DNA of 64,000 nucleotides, from contig NZ_JAUPED010000007.1 in the NCBI RefSeq assembly GCF_030552475.1, forward strand, positions 1 through 64,000, read 5' to 3'. Positions 46,300 to 55,658 of the stretch are shown here, one piece after another. The DNA comes from Mariniflexile sp. AS56 (GTDB lineage: Bacteria; Bacteroidota; Bacteroidia; Flavobacteriales; Flavobacteriaceae). The stretch's first letter is position 1. Each line of letters begins with the position of its first letter. The position numbers were made by a program, and so were the translations under genes. The notes below the pieces were generated by a model. The model saw only the letters and a list, made by a program, of their open reading frames with translations. It was not told where the DNA came from and did no database searches.

Positions 46300-47085
46300 A
46301 AAGAGAATTGTTCTTATGAAAATAGGTACACAAAACTGTCTTTTTTATTTTGTAAAACGATAATAATTAATGCACAAAACAACCCACGTGATCTAAACGC
46401 TTTGTTGGCCGCCAACGCTACTTCATGAAATTGGGGAGATAAAAACATTGGATTGTATTCATCATTCCATGTCCTTTGTTCGGGAAGCTAGCTATTCAGA
46501 AAATGAATGATTACCAATTTTTCTTTTTATTTCATCAAATAGTGGTACATAAGAGACAGACTATGGCAGTGTATTATCATTTGATAAATTAAACCAACAA
46601 GTATGCAATGCATGGGCTCCAGAGTGCATATTTAAAAATGAAATATGCTATTTTTTTTTACAGTGAAGAAAATGGGAGTATTAAATCTCGATATGACAAT
46701 TTTAAAAGAATAAGATGTCGTGAATTTTTACGATGTTGCACCAATTCCTTTTAAATATTATGGAGGGCTCCTCCTTTTTTAACGATACGAACATTATTAT
46801 TGTGTTTGTTCTTCGGTGGGATGAAAAAATTAAATCTATTATACGAGTGATAATCCGCTTGGGGAGTGGAACTATAAGGAAATCTTTAAGGAACCAATTT
46901 CACAACCAGCGAAGAATATTCCTCGTTCCATAGTATAATTTAAGGAAAATGGATATTGTTTTATCATCTTATGGTTGTGGTAAAGCACGTAAAAAATACA
47001 GCGATTATCTTTAATTTAATGATGATGGTACTATAAAGGAAGTACAAAGAACCAATTGGCAGATTTCTTTTAAGAGATATTGTTT
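46300..47085 (+). pseudogene. Decayed GH43-like glycoside hydrolase
   Basis: Fragments fit a five-bladed beta-propeller glycosidase: NPRDLNALLAANATS near 46381, NAWAPECIFKN near 46611 (the W-A-P-E/D motif), GPPFFNDTN shifted near 46770, then YTSDNPLGEWNYKEIFKEPI near 46848, PRSIV near 46920, and KKYSDYL-FNDDGTIKEVQRT near 46995. The last three are the GH43 pattern of a donor-pose motif followed by a conserved Y-F-N-D-D-G-T-I-K-E-V ending. Stops and frameshifts separate every piece. GH117 is a related alternative. The 47086-47361 gap contains no gene. Confidence 0.55.
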
Positions 47086-47361
47086 GATTTTAAAAAACAT
47101 AAACTTAATTCTGTATAGCGCATTTAAAATCAGTCTGTAAATACATTTTGAATAAAGGGAGTTGTTTTTATAACAAAAAATGTAATAAAAAACGACACTA
47201 TTAATGTTAAATAATACTATTCATGTCAATAGAACGGTTTATGCACCTATTAAGAACATTTTGAGGACTATAAATAGCGTGATATTTTATCAAATTTGTT
47301 AAGTAGTTTTTAATGAAAAAGAAACTATTTATTAAAATTCAACTAATCTAAAAACAAAATC

Positions 47362-48240
47362 ATGAAAAAACCATTACACAAATTAACTTTAATTTTAACT
47401 GTATTATTAGCAGCTCAAATTTCTTTTGGGCAGCTGGTAAATGTGACTTTGGATAATGCAATAGCTGGAACGGCTCATTACACGGTCGCAGGCAAGCGAG
47501 ATAATCCAAATAATGCTATTAATGACACATTTGGTGGAGTTGGTTACGACCCAACGGCTCCAACAAATAATTATCCAGATTGTGAAGGAAGTGGTCTTGC
47601 TAATTATTTTTTGCCAAAAGCAAATAGGGATGAAAATTATTGGGGTTGTTATGTCTCAATTCCTGCAACAAAGTCTTTAAAATATCTTGATTTTTATGCG
47701 ACTGAAGGCGTGCAGACAAGTAGTGGGGCATGGGATAGATTTAGAGATTTAACAATTACATTGTCAGATGGTGTTAACACAGAGGATCATTATTGGGAAG
47801 GTGTTTCGCCAGTACTAGCACAAGATGCTGATCCTCACAATTATGCTCGAATGGATTTTGTCGAACGTGGTTTTTCTGCTGGTATGCTCGCAAGTGCGAC
47901 TTCTATACGTATAGATCATTCGAATGCTGATTCTGATGCTTTTTTACAATTTATGGAATTACGTTTAGCTGCAGATAATACGCCTACAGCCGGAATTAAT
48001 GATTTAAAAGCTGCTAAATTATTAGTAAGTCCTAACCCATTGCAAGAGGGGGAATCATTAAAAATAGATTTTACGAATGCTACCACTAATTCAGTGCAGG
48101 TATACTCTATTCTAGGAGAATTTGTATATGAAGAGATGTTGACAGGAGTTGAAGTGTCAATAAATTATAATATATTTCCTTCATCAGGGATTTACATTGT
48201 AAAAATTGGGTCTTCAGTTTCTAAAGTCGTAATTAAGTAA
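47362..48240 (+). CDS. T9SS-exported protein of unknown domain
   Basis: This 292-residue protein has a signal peptide (LTLILTVLLAAQISFG, then QL), a 190-residue central region and a type A C-terminal sorting domain (about 215-292: KLLVSPNPLQEGESLKIDFT to SGIYIVKIG), so it should be exported by T9SS and attached to the cell surface or released. The central part (NVTLDNAIAGTAHYTVAGKR, YWGCYVSIPATKSLKYLDFY, WDRFRDLTITLSDGVNTEDH) looks like a beta-sandwich with aromatic residues, as in carbohydrate-binding modules, but I recognise no named family and no catalytic motif. It lies just before the uptake genes and has its own terminator, so it is probably separately transcribed. A surface glycan-binding role is a guess. 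Confidence 0.7.
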   Translation: MKKPLHKLTLILTVLLAAQISFGQLVNVTLDNAIAGTAHYTVAGKRDNPNNAINDTFGGVGYDPTAPTNNYPDCEGSGLANYFLPKANRDENYWGCYVSIPATKSLKYLDFYATEGVQTSSGAWDRFRDLTITLSDGVNTEDHYWEGVSPVLAQDADPHNYARMDFVERGFSAGMLASATSIRIDHSNADSDAFLQFMELRLAADNTPTAGINDLKAAKLLVSPNPLQEGESLKIDFTNATTNSVQVYSILGEFVYEEMLTGVEVSINYNIFPSSGIYIVKIGSSVSKVVIK

Positions 48241-48258
48241 CGATAATAGCATTAATAT

Positions 48259-48301
48259 ACGCTTCTTTTTCGTGAACAATAAAGGAGCGTAATATTTTTT
48301 T
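48259..48301 (+). terminator. Rho-independent terminator after the T9SS protein
   Basis: ACGCTTCTTT at 48259-48268 pairs with AAAGGAGCGT at 48281-48290 (10 bp, one G-T), followed by a run of seven T. It separates the T9SS protein from the Sus operon. Between here and 48559 no gene is visible. Confidence 0.75.
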
Positions 48302-48558
48302 AGTCTTTATTTTAGTCCAGATTACTTTCTACATTATCGTCTTATTTTAAAACTAAATGAAACAAGAAAGAAATTTAAAATATATAAATTAATTAGGAAG
48401 TCACGTTGTAAGTTTTATTTCCAAAATACAGTAATACGTTGATTTCATGAGGGCTTTGAACAAAATTTTAACGAAAAAGAAAGATATGTTATACTGGTAA
48501 TTGAATAAAAATAGCATCTTTGAAGTAACTAAATGTTAAGATTCTGTTAAGCCAATCT

Positions 48559-48566
48559 TATATTTG
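48559..48566 (+). promoter_or_regulatory. Candidate promoter -7 box for the Sus operon
   Basis: TATATTTG matches the Bacteroidetes TAnnTTTG -7 consensus. A clear -33 TTTG at the right spacing is not seen. Transcription from here would leave an untranslated leader of about 200 nt before the FN3-FISUMP lipoprotein, containing one short open frame. Confidence 0.4.
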
Positions 48567-48628
48567 AATTTAATTTTTAAAAAAAAAACATCACATAATA
48601 AAAATAATATTAACTAAACTAAACAAAA

Positions 48629-48727
48629 ATGAATTTGAAAAAAAAAGATACGTTCTTACAGAGAACGTGTGTAAAAAGGAAGGCTACAATGAAGCCCTTT
48701 GGGAGTAATATTTCTAAACTTCCATAA
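48629..48727 (+). CDS. Short 32-codon open frame in the leader of the Sus operon
   Basis: MNLKKKDTFLQRTCVKRKAT, then MKPFGSNISKLP, stop TAA 48725-48727. It is basic, with no hydrophobic segment. Its opening recalls the first residues of long-form SusC proteins (KLK..FLxR), so it could be a relic of a lost susC start, or a regulatory leader peptide. It lies 54 bp before the next gene. Its small size means chance coding cannot be excluded. Confidence 0.35.
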   Translation: MNLKKKDTFLQRTCVKRKATMKPFGSNISKLP

Positions 48728-48781
48728 ATTAAAATAGTATTAACCAAAATCAATTAAAAAGAAATTAAATACAGAAAAATT

Positions 48782-50638
48782 ATGAAATACGTCAAAAAGT
48801 TCTTCTTGCTATTTGTGGTTTTTATGCCCTTGATATCATGTGATGAAGAGGATGCATTTGTTGATAAAAAACCAAATGTAACCCTACTTTCACCAAGTGA
48901 TAAAACAAGTGGAGTAGATATTGCGCCTTCATTCGAATGGCAGGGCTCAGACCCAACTGGAAAAGAATTAACCTACGATTTTTATTTAGGTTTAGATAGT
49001 ACCAAATTATTTATAGAAGCAAAAGGGTTAAAAGAATCTAATTACAAACTTGCAGACTATAAATTACGTAAAGATGTCACGTTTTATTGGAAAGTTGTTG
49101 TAAGTAATGGCATTCAAGAAAACGAAAGTGATATTTGGAGTTTTATGTCTATTCCAGCACCTGCGGCTCCTAACTTAGTAGCGCCAGAAGCCAATGTATT
49201 TATTCGTGAGAGTTTAGTCTTGGAATGGGAAGCAGTACCTGCAGGAGAAGGAGAAACCATAAGCTATAATGTGTATTTAGGTAAAGATAAAAACCCTAAA
49301 GAATTAGTGGGTACGGTTGATGATGGAAGTACCTCTTTAACTATTGATGCTTCACCTCTAGAGGTTGGTGCTAATTACTATTGGAGAGTGGATGCCACCG
49401 ACTTAATTAATAGCTCTTCTAGTGAAGTGCGTACTTTTAAAAAGCTGGCATTAGGATCACCTGATGAGCCCATGCTTGTAGCTCCTTTAGACAGAACAGG
49501 CGTACCATCTGGTGTAGTGCTAGATTGGACGGATGTTCCCGATCCAGAAGGAGACCTCGTAAGTTATGATGTGTACATGGATAAAAGTAATACCCCAACA
49601 ACGTTGGTAAGTAGTTCTAACGCCAGTCAATTTACAACTTCAAATTTAGATGTTAACGCGGCTTACTACTGGTATATTATTGCTAAGGATCCAGCTGGAA
49701 ATAGTACAAAATCTAAAACCTATGGTTTTTCTGTTACAGGAGTGGGTGTTGGCTTTCCAAATATTCACAATTTTGAAGTAGAAGATATGTTGTCTTTAGA
49801 TGAAAAATTGGTCTGGGATTCAGCTTCAGGAGCGACTTCTTATGACGTTTATGTGGGTACATCAAATCCACCTGTTAATAAAATAGCAAGTGATATTACT
49901 GAAACGGAGTTTCAAATTAAGAATGCTGATATTCCAAGTGATATTACAGATGTTAAAACTTACTACGCCCTTGTTGTAGCTAAAGATGGTACTGGTGGAG
50001 AAACAAACTCCTTTCCTGTAGCATTTACACCACAAATGACAGGAACTGTAACTGATGTTAGAGGTGGAGTTAGTGAAGATTATACATGGGTTCGAATTGG
50101 AACTTCCATTTGGATGTCCCAAAATTTAAGAACCAAAAAACTATCAAATGGAGACGATTTATCTTTAATTATAAATGATAATTTAGGGCTTGCAACTGAT
50201 ATGTATTATGATGAGCATCCTGAAAATTTACCTGGATTTACACCTAATTGGTCTGAAGTTCATGGGCGCGTTTATTGTAGTGCACTTGTAGCCAATTCTC
50301 AAATGGCTCCTGAAGGATGGCATGTTATGGAGACTGAAGATTATAAATACTTGGAAAGTTATGGAACAAAGAAAACTGGAGATTTCATGGGTAAATGGCA
50401 TGATGGTGGTTTAGATACCTATGGTTTAAATTTAGTTACCGCTGGATATCGTTATGAGTCTAAGTCTAAGTTTGAGAATGGTTTTAGAACAAGTCTTGAA
50501 AAATCTAGATTAGAAATATGGGTTAATGATGGTATACCAAGTGTTTGGGAACTTAATAATAGCTATAATAAAAAATTCAGAATTTTTAATAATCAAGCTA
50601 ATAAAATGTTTGCAATACGTTTAGTAAAAGATGAATAG
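48782..50638 (+). CDS. Surface lipoprotein with FN3/Ig-like repeats and FISUMP domain
   Basis: This 618-residue lipoprotein (FMPLISC, Cys20, followed by DEEDA, an acidic surface-export signal) has four fibronectin III/Ig-like repeats (about 30-125, 130-220, 228-320, 325-415), each with a Y-D-V/F-Y-x-G or similar strand, for example ISYNVYLGKDKNPKELVG and VSYDVYMDKSNTPTTLV. A C-terminal Fib_succ_major (FISUMP) domain follows from about residue 420: DYTWVRIGTSIWMSQNLRTK and MAPEGWHVMETEDYKYLESY. No enzyme motif is seen. Placement immediately before SusC1 suggests a surface glycan-binding protein of the SusE/F role, holding the polymer for the SusCD transporter. Confidence 0.75.
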   Translation: MKYVKKFFLLFVVFMPLISCDEEDAFVDKKPNVTLLSPSDKTSGVDIAPSFEWQGSDPTGKELTYDFYLGLDSTKLFIEAKGLKESNYKLADYKLRKDVTFYWKVVVSNGIQENESDIWSFMSIPAPAAPNLVAPEANVFIRESLVLEWEAVPAGEGETISYNVYLGKDKNPKELVGTVDDGSTSLTIDASPLEVGANYYWRVDATDLINSSSSEVRTFKKLALGSPDEPMLVAPLDRTGVPSGVVLDWTDVPDPEGDLVSYDVYMDKSNTPTTLVSSSNASQFTTSNLDVNAAYYWYIIAKDPAGNSTKSKTYGFSVTGVGVGFPNIHNFEVEDMLSLDEKLVWDSASGATSYDVYVGTSNPPVNKIASDITETEFQIKNADIPSDITDVKTYYALVVAKDGTGGETNSFPVAFTPQMTGTVTDVRGGVSEDYTWVRIGTSIWMSQNLRTKKLSNGDDLSLIINDNLGLATDMYYDEHPENLPGFTPNWSEVHGRVYCSALVANSQMAPEGWHVMETEDYKYLESYGTKKTGDFMGKWHDGGLDTYGLNLVTAGYRYESKSKFENGFRTSLEKSRLEIWVNDGIPSVWELNNSYNKKFRIFNNQANKMFAIRLVKDE

Positions 50639-50682
50639 TACGATGAAATTTTATTTTAAAAACCGATAACTAAATATAACAT

Positions 50683-53600
50683 ATGAAATATAAAATAGCA
50701 TTTTTCTTTAGTTGCTTTATTTTTCTAAGCCAATCCATAAGTGCTCAGAACATTAAAGTATCTGGAAAAGTAACCGACGAAAATGGTGCGCCATTAATTG
50801 GAGCTAACATTATAAGTACCGACTCAAGTAATGGTGTAAATGGAACTGTTGCAGATTTTGATGGTAATTATACTATTAAAACGAGTGCTGGTAGTAACTT
50901 AGAAATCACTTATGTAGGATACATTACCCAAAATATTGCTGTTAATGGAGAAAGCACTATTAATGTGATGTTATTACCTAATCAAGAAGCTCTAGACGAG
51001 ATTGTAGTAACAGGATATAGTAAAACCAAAAAGGCTAATATTATTGGAGCTGTAGCCACAGTAAAAGGTTCTGAATTAATGGAAACAGGCGTTACAAATA
51101 TGTCTCAAGCCATTCAGGATCGTTTACCAGGTGTTTATACCGAAATCCCTTCAGGACAACCTGGAGCAGATGACGCGAAAATCACCATACGTGGTGTGTC
51201 TACTTTTAATGGTGATAATTCACCTTTAATATTAATAGATGGTGTAGAGGCTGCTGGTGGATTCTCTCAATTAGATCCAGGTGAGATTGCTAGTATATCT
51301 GTATTAAAAGATGCAGCATCTACTGCGGTTTATGGTAATCGTGGTGCCGATGGTGTTATCCTTATTACTACTAACCGTGGTAGTGAAGGTCCTGCCAAAA
51401 TTAGTGTAGGGGGAGGTGTTACAGCTAAAACCATGTCTGGAAGAGCTGATAAGTTATCATCTTATGAAGTTTTAATGCTGGGGCAGGAAGCTATTAAAAA
51501 CTCAGGTGATTATACAGGGCTTAGACCTCAAAGTTATATCGATAATTTTTTAGATCCTAATAGAGACCAAATGCTATATCCCGATGTGGATTGGTATGAT
51601 ACTTTAATTCGCGATATTGGATGGGAAAATAACGCTAGAATAAACGTTTCTGGAGGGACTAGTTTTGTAAAATACTTTAGTTCTTTTAGTGTAAACCATG
51701 TGGGAGACATTTTAAAAACTGAAAAAAGTGATAATGGATATTATGATCCTTCATTTTCTTATGACAAAATGAACTTTAGAACCAATTTAGATTTTAATCT
51801 TTCTAAAACAACACAATTAACTGTTGATATTTCTGGACGTTCAGAAACAAGAAAAACACCTAATACTGATGTGGGAAGTAATGATTTTGGCAATATATTT
51901 AAATTTTTAGATGAAGCAACAGCATACTCGTATCCTGTATATTATACTGAGGAATTTGTAGCAGCGCATCCAGATCCATTATCTCCATACCCTGCGAGTA
52001 TACGTTATTCTGGGGCTGATAAGGAAAACCCGTATCAATCTAACCCTTATACGAAATTAAATACTTCTGGTATGAGAAAGTACCGTAAAGATGTTGTAGA
52101 TATTAGAATAGGTTTAACACAAAAGTTAGATGTTATAACTAAAGGATTAAGTTTTTCTGGGAAATATAATTACAGTACGGCTTTCGATTATACCAAAACA
52201 GAAGGGTTAAATACTCAATATTGGTTGTATGATGTGTTGGCAAAAGAATGGAGGCCTCAATCTGACCAAAACTATAATTCATCTCAAGGACTATTTCATT
52301 CATCGGGAGGCGAGAGTTATAGTGATGCGTTAAGAAATACATTTTACCAAGGTCAGTTAGATTATAGTCGTGGTTTTAATGGGCATAATGTTAGTGCTTT
52401 AGCGGTTTTTAACAGAACAGAACGTAATACTGGAGCAGGAGGCTTACCATCTTATAGTGAAGACTGGGCTGGTCAAGTTAACTATGATTATAAAGGTAAA
52501 TACTTAATGAAGCTTACAGCAGGATACAATGGATCGGAGAAATTTGCTCCTGGAAAACGTTTTGGTTTCTTTCCTGGATATGCTGTAGGATGGAATATTG
52601 CTAAAGAGAAGATTATGCAAGACAATTTACCATGGTTAAATACCTTAAAAGTGCGTTATAATTATGGTGAATCTGGAACAGAAAATGCGGCTAGATTTTT
52701 ATATTTAGGTGGTTACGCTTCTAAAGGAGATAAGTTTTCACATGCTGTGTTTGGTCTTCCTGCAGGATCAGCAGGAAGTAGATGGGCAGAAACAAAAATA
52801 GGAAATCCAGAAGCTACTTGGGAAACAGCAACAAAACACAACTTAGGTTTCGATATCGATTTATTTAATTATGAGCTTACTTTTGGCTTAAACTTATATA
52901 AAGAGCATAGAGAAAATATTTTTGTAAATATTCCAGTTCCGTCTTATTATCATCCAAGTTTTGGGAGCTTGTCTGGAGGAAGTATAACGCTTCCAAAAGT
53001 TAATTTAGGAGAGGTTAAAAATCATGGATTTGAGGTTGAAACCAATTATAAACATACTACAGTAAATGGTTTACGTTATTCCATAGGGGGTAGTGTTACT
53101 GTTGCCGATAGTAGAGTAATATATCAAGGGGATAAAGTTGGAACTCCAGATTATCAAAAAAATGCAGGAAAACCAATTGGCTGGTTACAAGGTTATCAAA
53201 GCAATGGGTATATTAATACTTTTGAAGAAGCTATAAATTCTCCCGAAATAGCTAAGGGGAATAGACCAGGGTTGTATTCTTATGCCGATTTTAATGGAGA
53301 TGGTGTAATAAATAGTAATGATAATGTTGTTTTAGATGGTACAAGTCAACCTCAGTTCATTTATGCTTTCAACGGGAGTTTAAGTTATAAAGGTTTTGAT
53401 TTAAGTGCACGCTTTTTTGGTAAGGAAGGTGTTATATATAAGGAAAGTAGTTTGTTTCCAAATTTTAACACATCATTGTTAGAAGGTAAGACTGCTCATT
53501 TAGATACTTGGAGTCCAGATAATCAAAATGCAGCTTTCCCTGCTTTTGGAAATACTTCAAATTCACAAGGTTATCAGGCTAGAAGTAGTGCTACAACCAT

Positions 53601-53835
53601 TAACTCTTCGTACTTAAAATTACAAAGTTTGAGCTTAGGGTATAGCATCAAATCTGAACTACTAAAGAGAGCTTTAAGAATTCAAACAATGAGATTGAAC
53701 CTTTCAGGATATAACCTGTATTCATGGTCTAAAGCACCGTTTGGAGATCCAGAAGGGGGGAATGGTACCTCTGGTGGTTATGGACAATACCCACTTGTGA
53801 AACGCTTTATATTTGGTGTAAATATTGATTTTTAA
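50683..53835 (+). CDS. susC: SusC-like TonB-dependent outer-membrane transporter 1
   Basis: This 1050-residue outer-membrane receptor has a signal peptide ending SISAQ, then a carboxypeptidase-regulatory-like domain (GKVTDENGAPLIGANIISTD to YVGY, about 25-95), the SusC-type TonB-box region DEIVVTGYSKTKK, a plug (IQDRLPGVYTEIPSGQPGAD, IRGVSTFNGDNSPLILIDGV, STAVYGNRGADGVILITTNR) and a 22-strand barrel ending in VNIDF, with a terminal aromatic as needed for BAM insertion. It imports oligosaccharides with the SusD lipoprotein as lid. It is 44 bp after the FISUMP lipoprotein and just before susD1, within one operon. Confidence 0.92.
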   Translation: MKYKIAFFFSCFIFLSQSISAQNIKVSGKVTDENGAPLIGANIISTDSSNGVNGTVADFDGNYTIKTSAGSNLEITYVGYITQNIAVNGESTINVMLLPNQEALDEIVVTGYSKTKKANIIGAVATVKGSELMETGVTNMSQAIQDRLPGVYTEIPSGQPGADDAKITIRGVSTFNGDNSPLILIDGVEAAGGFSQLDPGEIASISVLKDAASTAVYGNRGADGVILITTNRGSEGPAKISVGGGVTAKTMSGRADKLSSYEVLMLGQEAIKNSGDYTGLRPQSYIDNFLDPNRDQMLYPDVDWYDTLIRDIGWENNARINVSGGTSFVKYFSSFSVNHVGDILKTEKSDNGYYDPSFSYDKMNFRTNLDFNLSKTTQLTVDISGRSETRKTPNTDVGSNDFGNIFKFLDEATAYSYPVYYTEEFVAAHPDPLSPYPASIRYSGADKENPYQSNPYTKLNTSGMRKYRKDVVDIRIGLTQKLDVITKGLSFSGKYNYSTAFDYTKTEGLNTQYWLYDVLAKEWRPQSDQNYNSSQGLFHSSGGESYSDALRNTFYQGQLDYSRGFNGHNVSALAVFNRTERNTGAGGLPSYSEDWAGQVNYDYKGKYLMKLTAGYNGSEKFAPGKRFGFFPGYAVGWNIAKEKIMQDNLPWLNTLKVRYNYGESGTENAARFLYLGGYASKGDKFSHAVFGLPAGSAGSRWAETKIGNPEATWETATKHNLGFDIDLFNYELTFGLNLYKEHRENIFVNIPVPSYYHPSFGSLSGGSITLPKVNLGEVKNHGFEVETNYKHTTVNGLRYSIGGSVTVADSRVIYQGDKVGTPDYQKNAGKPIGWLQGYQSNGYINTFEEAINSPEIAKGNRPGLYSYADFNGDGVINSNDNVVLDGTSQPQFIYAFNGSLSYKGFDLSARFFGKEGVIYKESSLFPNFNTSLLEGKTAHLDTWSPDNQNAAFPAFGNTSNSQGYQARSSATTINSSYLKLQSLSLGYSIKSELLKRALRIQTMRLNLSGYNLYSWSKAPFGDPEGGNGTSGGYGQYPLVKRFIFGVNIDF

Positions 53836-53848
53836 TAAAAAAAATATT

Positions 53849-55633
53849 ATGATGAAAAATAAATATATAATACTTTTTCTTTCAGTCTTATTGTTTATGA
53901 GCTGTGAAGACTATTTGGATAAACAAGATCCAGAAAATGATTATGCCACCGAAGATGAAGTTTGGCAGGACAAAAATAAGATAAACAGTATGGCATTTAG
54001 GTTGTATGATACCACAGAGTGGATGTTTGAAACCCGCTATGATTATGGAGGAAGGCAAGGTGCTGGTCCAGGAAAAAATTATGGTAATACGATGGCATTT
54101 TCGGGCGAGTTAATTAATACAAGAGCTTTAGCTGTAGTAGATGCTGTAAAAAGAGGTGATTATTTTTCGGCCCTAAATAATGATTTTGCTAATCCAGACT
54201 TTGATATGGTTTGGGAAGATGAGTGGGAAGCTATTTATGTAGCTAACAGTATTTTAGATAGAATTGATGATGTGCCAGCAACAGTGTTTACAGATGATGA
54301 AAGGAATCAAGTAAAAGGGGAGGCTCTATTATTTCGTGCCTTTGCATACCATGAGTTATCTAAACGTTGGGGACCTTTACCATATTTTAAAGAGAAAATA
54401 CTTCCAGAAACAGATTTAAACTTACCAAGACCAACATATCTAGAACAAATAAATGATATAGTAGCAGATATTGATGCAGCTATAGCCGTGTTTCCAGAAG
54501 TTAGTTATTTAGATCATCCTCAAAATATGGGGCGTATGGGTAAAGCCGCAGCTATGGCTTTAAAATCAAGAGCGCTAACTACGGCAGCTAGTCCTAATTA
54601 CACTCTTAATAATCAGAAAGATAAAGCCCTATGGGAAAGAGCGGCAGCTGCTGCTTGGGATGTTATTAAATTATCTGAAACATCTGATAAAGTAGGATTG
54701 TATGAAGGGCCATATAACGAGATCTTTCATACACTACCAGGGACTATTGAAGGTCTATGGCCACGTTATTTTGCGCCAATTAATTCTGGTGGTGGTATTT
54801 ATACGCACTGTTTTGCTTGGAGGAATATTGGGGGAGATGGAGGATATGGACCTCCACAAGATTTAATTGATAAGTTTGAAACTGCTGATGGTTATCTTGT
54901 AACCGATGCAAGTGCTAGTTATAATGAGCAAGACCCTTATAAAAATAGAGATCCTCGTTTTTATGCAGATATTTTGTACCACGGTGCGTCATGGGCAAAA
55001 AATACAGAGAATGATAAAATGGATTTAAGAACAACTCCTTTAGGTGCAGATAGAACAGATCCGAACAGTTCTAGTTATGGGAATTCGATAACCGGTTACT
55101 TGCCTAAAAAATTATTACCAGAAAAGTATAATAGAACGGCGTATATAACTACAAAATATATTAATGCACCATATATTAGAATGGCCGAAATGTATTTAAA
55201 CTATGCAGAAGCTGTAAATGAAGCTTATGAAGATCCTAATGCGGCTTTAGCGGGAGCCTCATTAACAGCAGTACAAGCACTTAATACTATTAGAAATCGT
55301 GTAGGGCATGTGGATGTAAGACCAGAATATGCATCGAACTACTTAACTTTTCAAAAAACAGTAAGAAACGAGTTTGCTGTAGAGCTTTGTTTTGAGTATC
55401 ATTCTTGGCACGATATGTTAAGATGGAGAACAGCGAAAGAGGAATTAGATGGTCGTATATTTCATGGCGTTTTAATTACTGATGACTCATCGCAACCTAC
55501 AGGAGTACGTTATGAGAAATTTCCAATAGATCAAAACAGGACCTTTGATGATAGAAACTATATGTATCCGATAAGACAAGGAGATTTACAAACCTTTGAA
55601 GTTCCAGAGCTAACTCAAAATCCAGGATGGTAG
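53849..55633 (+). CDS. susD: SusD-like surface lipoprotein 1
   Basis: This protein of about 594 residues has lipobox LLFMSC, then EDYLDK, the standard SusD start. I use ATG 53849 (or 53852); a frame from TTG 53825 overlaps susC1 and adds no signal. TPR-like helices run through the N-terminal half (NSILDRIDDVPATVFTDDER, VKGEALLFRAFAYHELSKRW) and the C-terminal motif is YIRMAEMYLNYAEAVNEAYE, then FAVELCFEYHSWHDMLRWRT. It captures glycan and caps SusC1. Its stop is followed within 25 bp by susC2. Confidence 0.9.
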   Translation: MMKNKYIILFLSVLLFMSCEDYLDKQDPENDYATEDEVWQDKNKINSMAFRLYDTTEWMFETRYDYGGRQGAGPGKNYGNTMAFSGELINTRALAVVDAVKRGDYFSALNNDFANPDFDMVWEDEWEAIYVANSILDRIDDVPATVFTDDERNQVKGEALLFRAFAYHELSKRWGPLPYFKEKILPETDLNLPRPTYLEQINDIVADIDAAIAVFPEVSYLDHPQNMGRMGKAAAMALKSRALTTAASPNYTLNNQKDKALWERAAAAAWDVIKLSETSDKVGLYEGPYNEIFHTLPGTIEGLWPRYFAPINSGGGIYTHCFAWRNIGGDGGYGPPQDLIDKFETADGYLVTDASASYNEQDPYKNRDPRFYADILYHGASWAKNTENDKMDLRTTPLGADRTDPNSSSYGNSITGYLPKKLLPEKYNRTAYITTKYINAPYIRMAEMYLNYAEAVNEAYEDPNAALAGASLTAVQALNTIRNRVGHVDVRPEYASNYLTFQKTVRNEFAVELCFEYHSWHDMLRWRTAKEELDGRIFHGVLITDDSSQPTGVRYEKFPIDQNRTFDDRNYMYPIRQGDLQTFEVPELTQNPGW

Positions 55634-55658
55634 TATGTTAATAATTAATGATTTTACA

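Noticed and set aside
46733-46933. 66-codon plus-strand open frame as a separate small gene
   Set aside because: It is one frame of the decayed GH43-like gene; matches continue in other frames on both sides.
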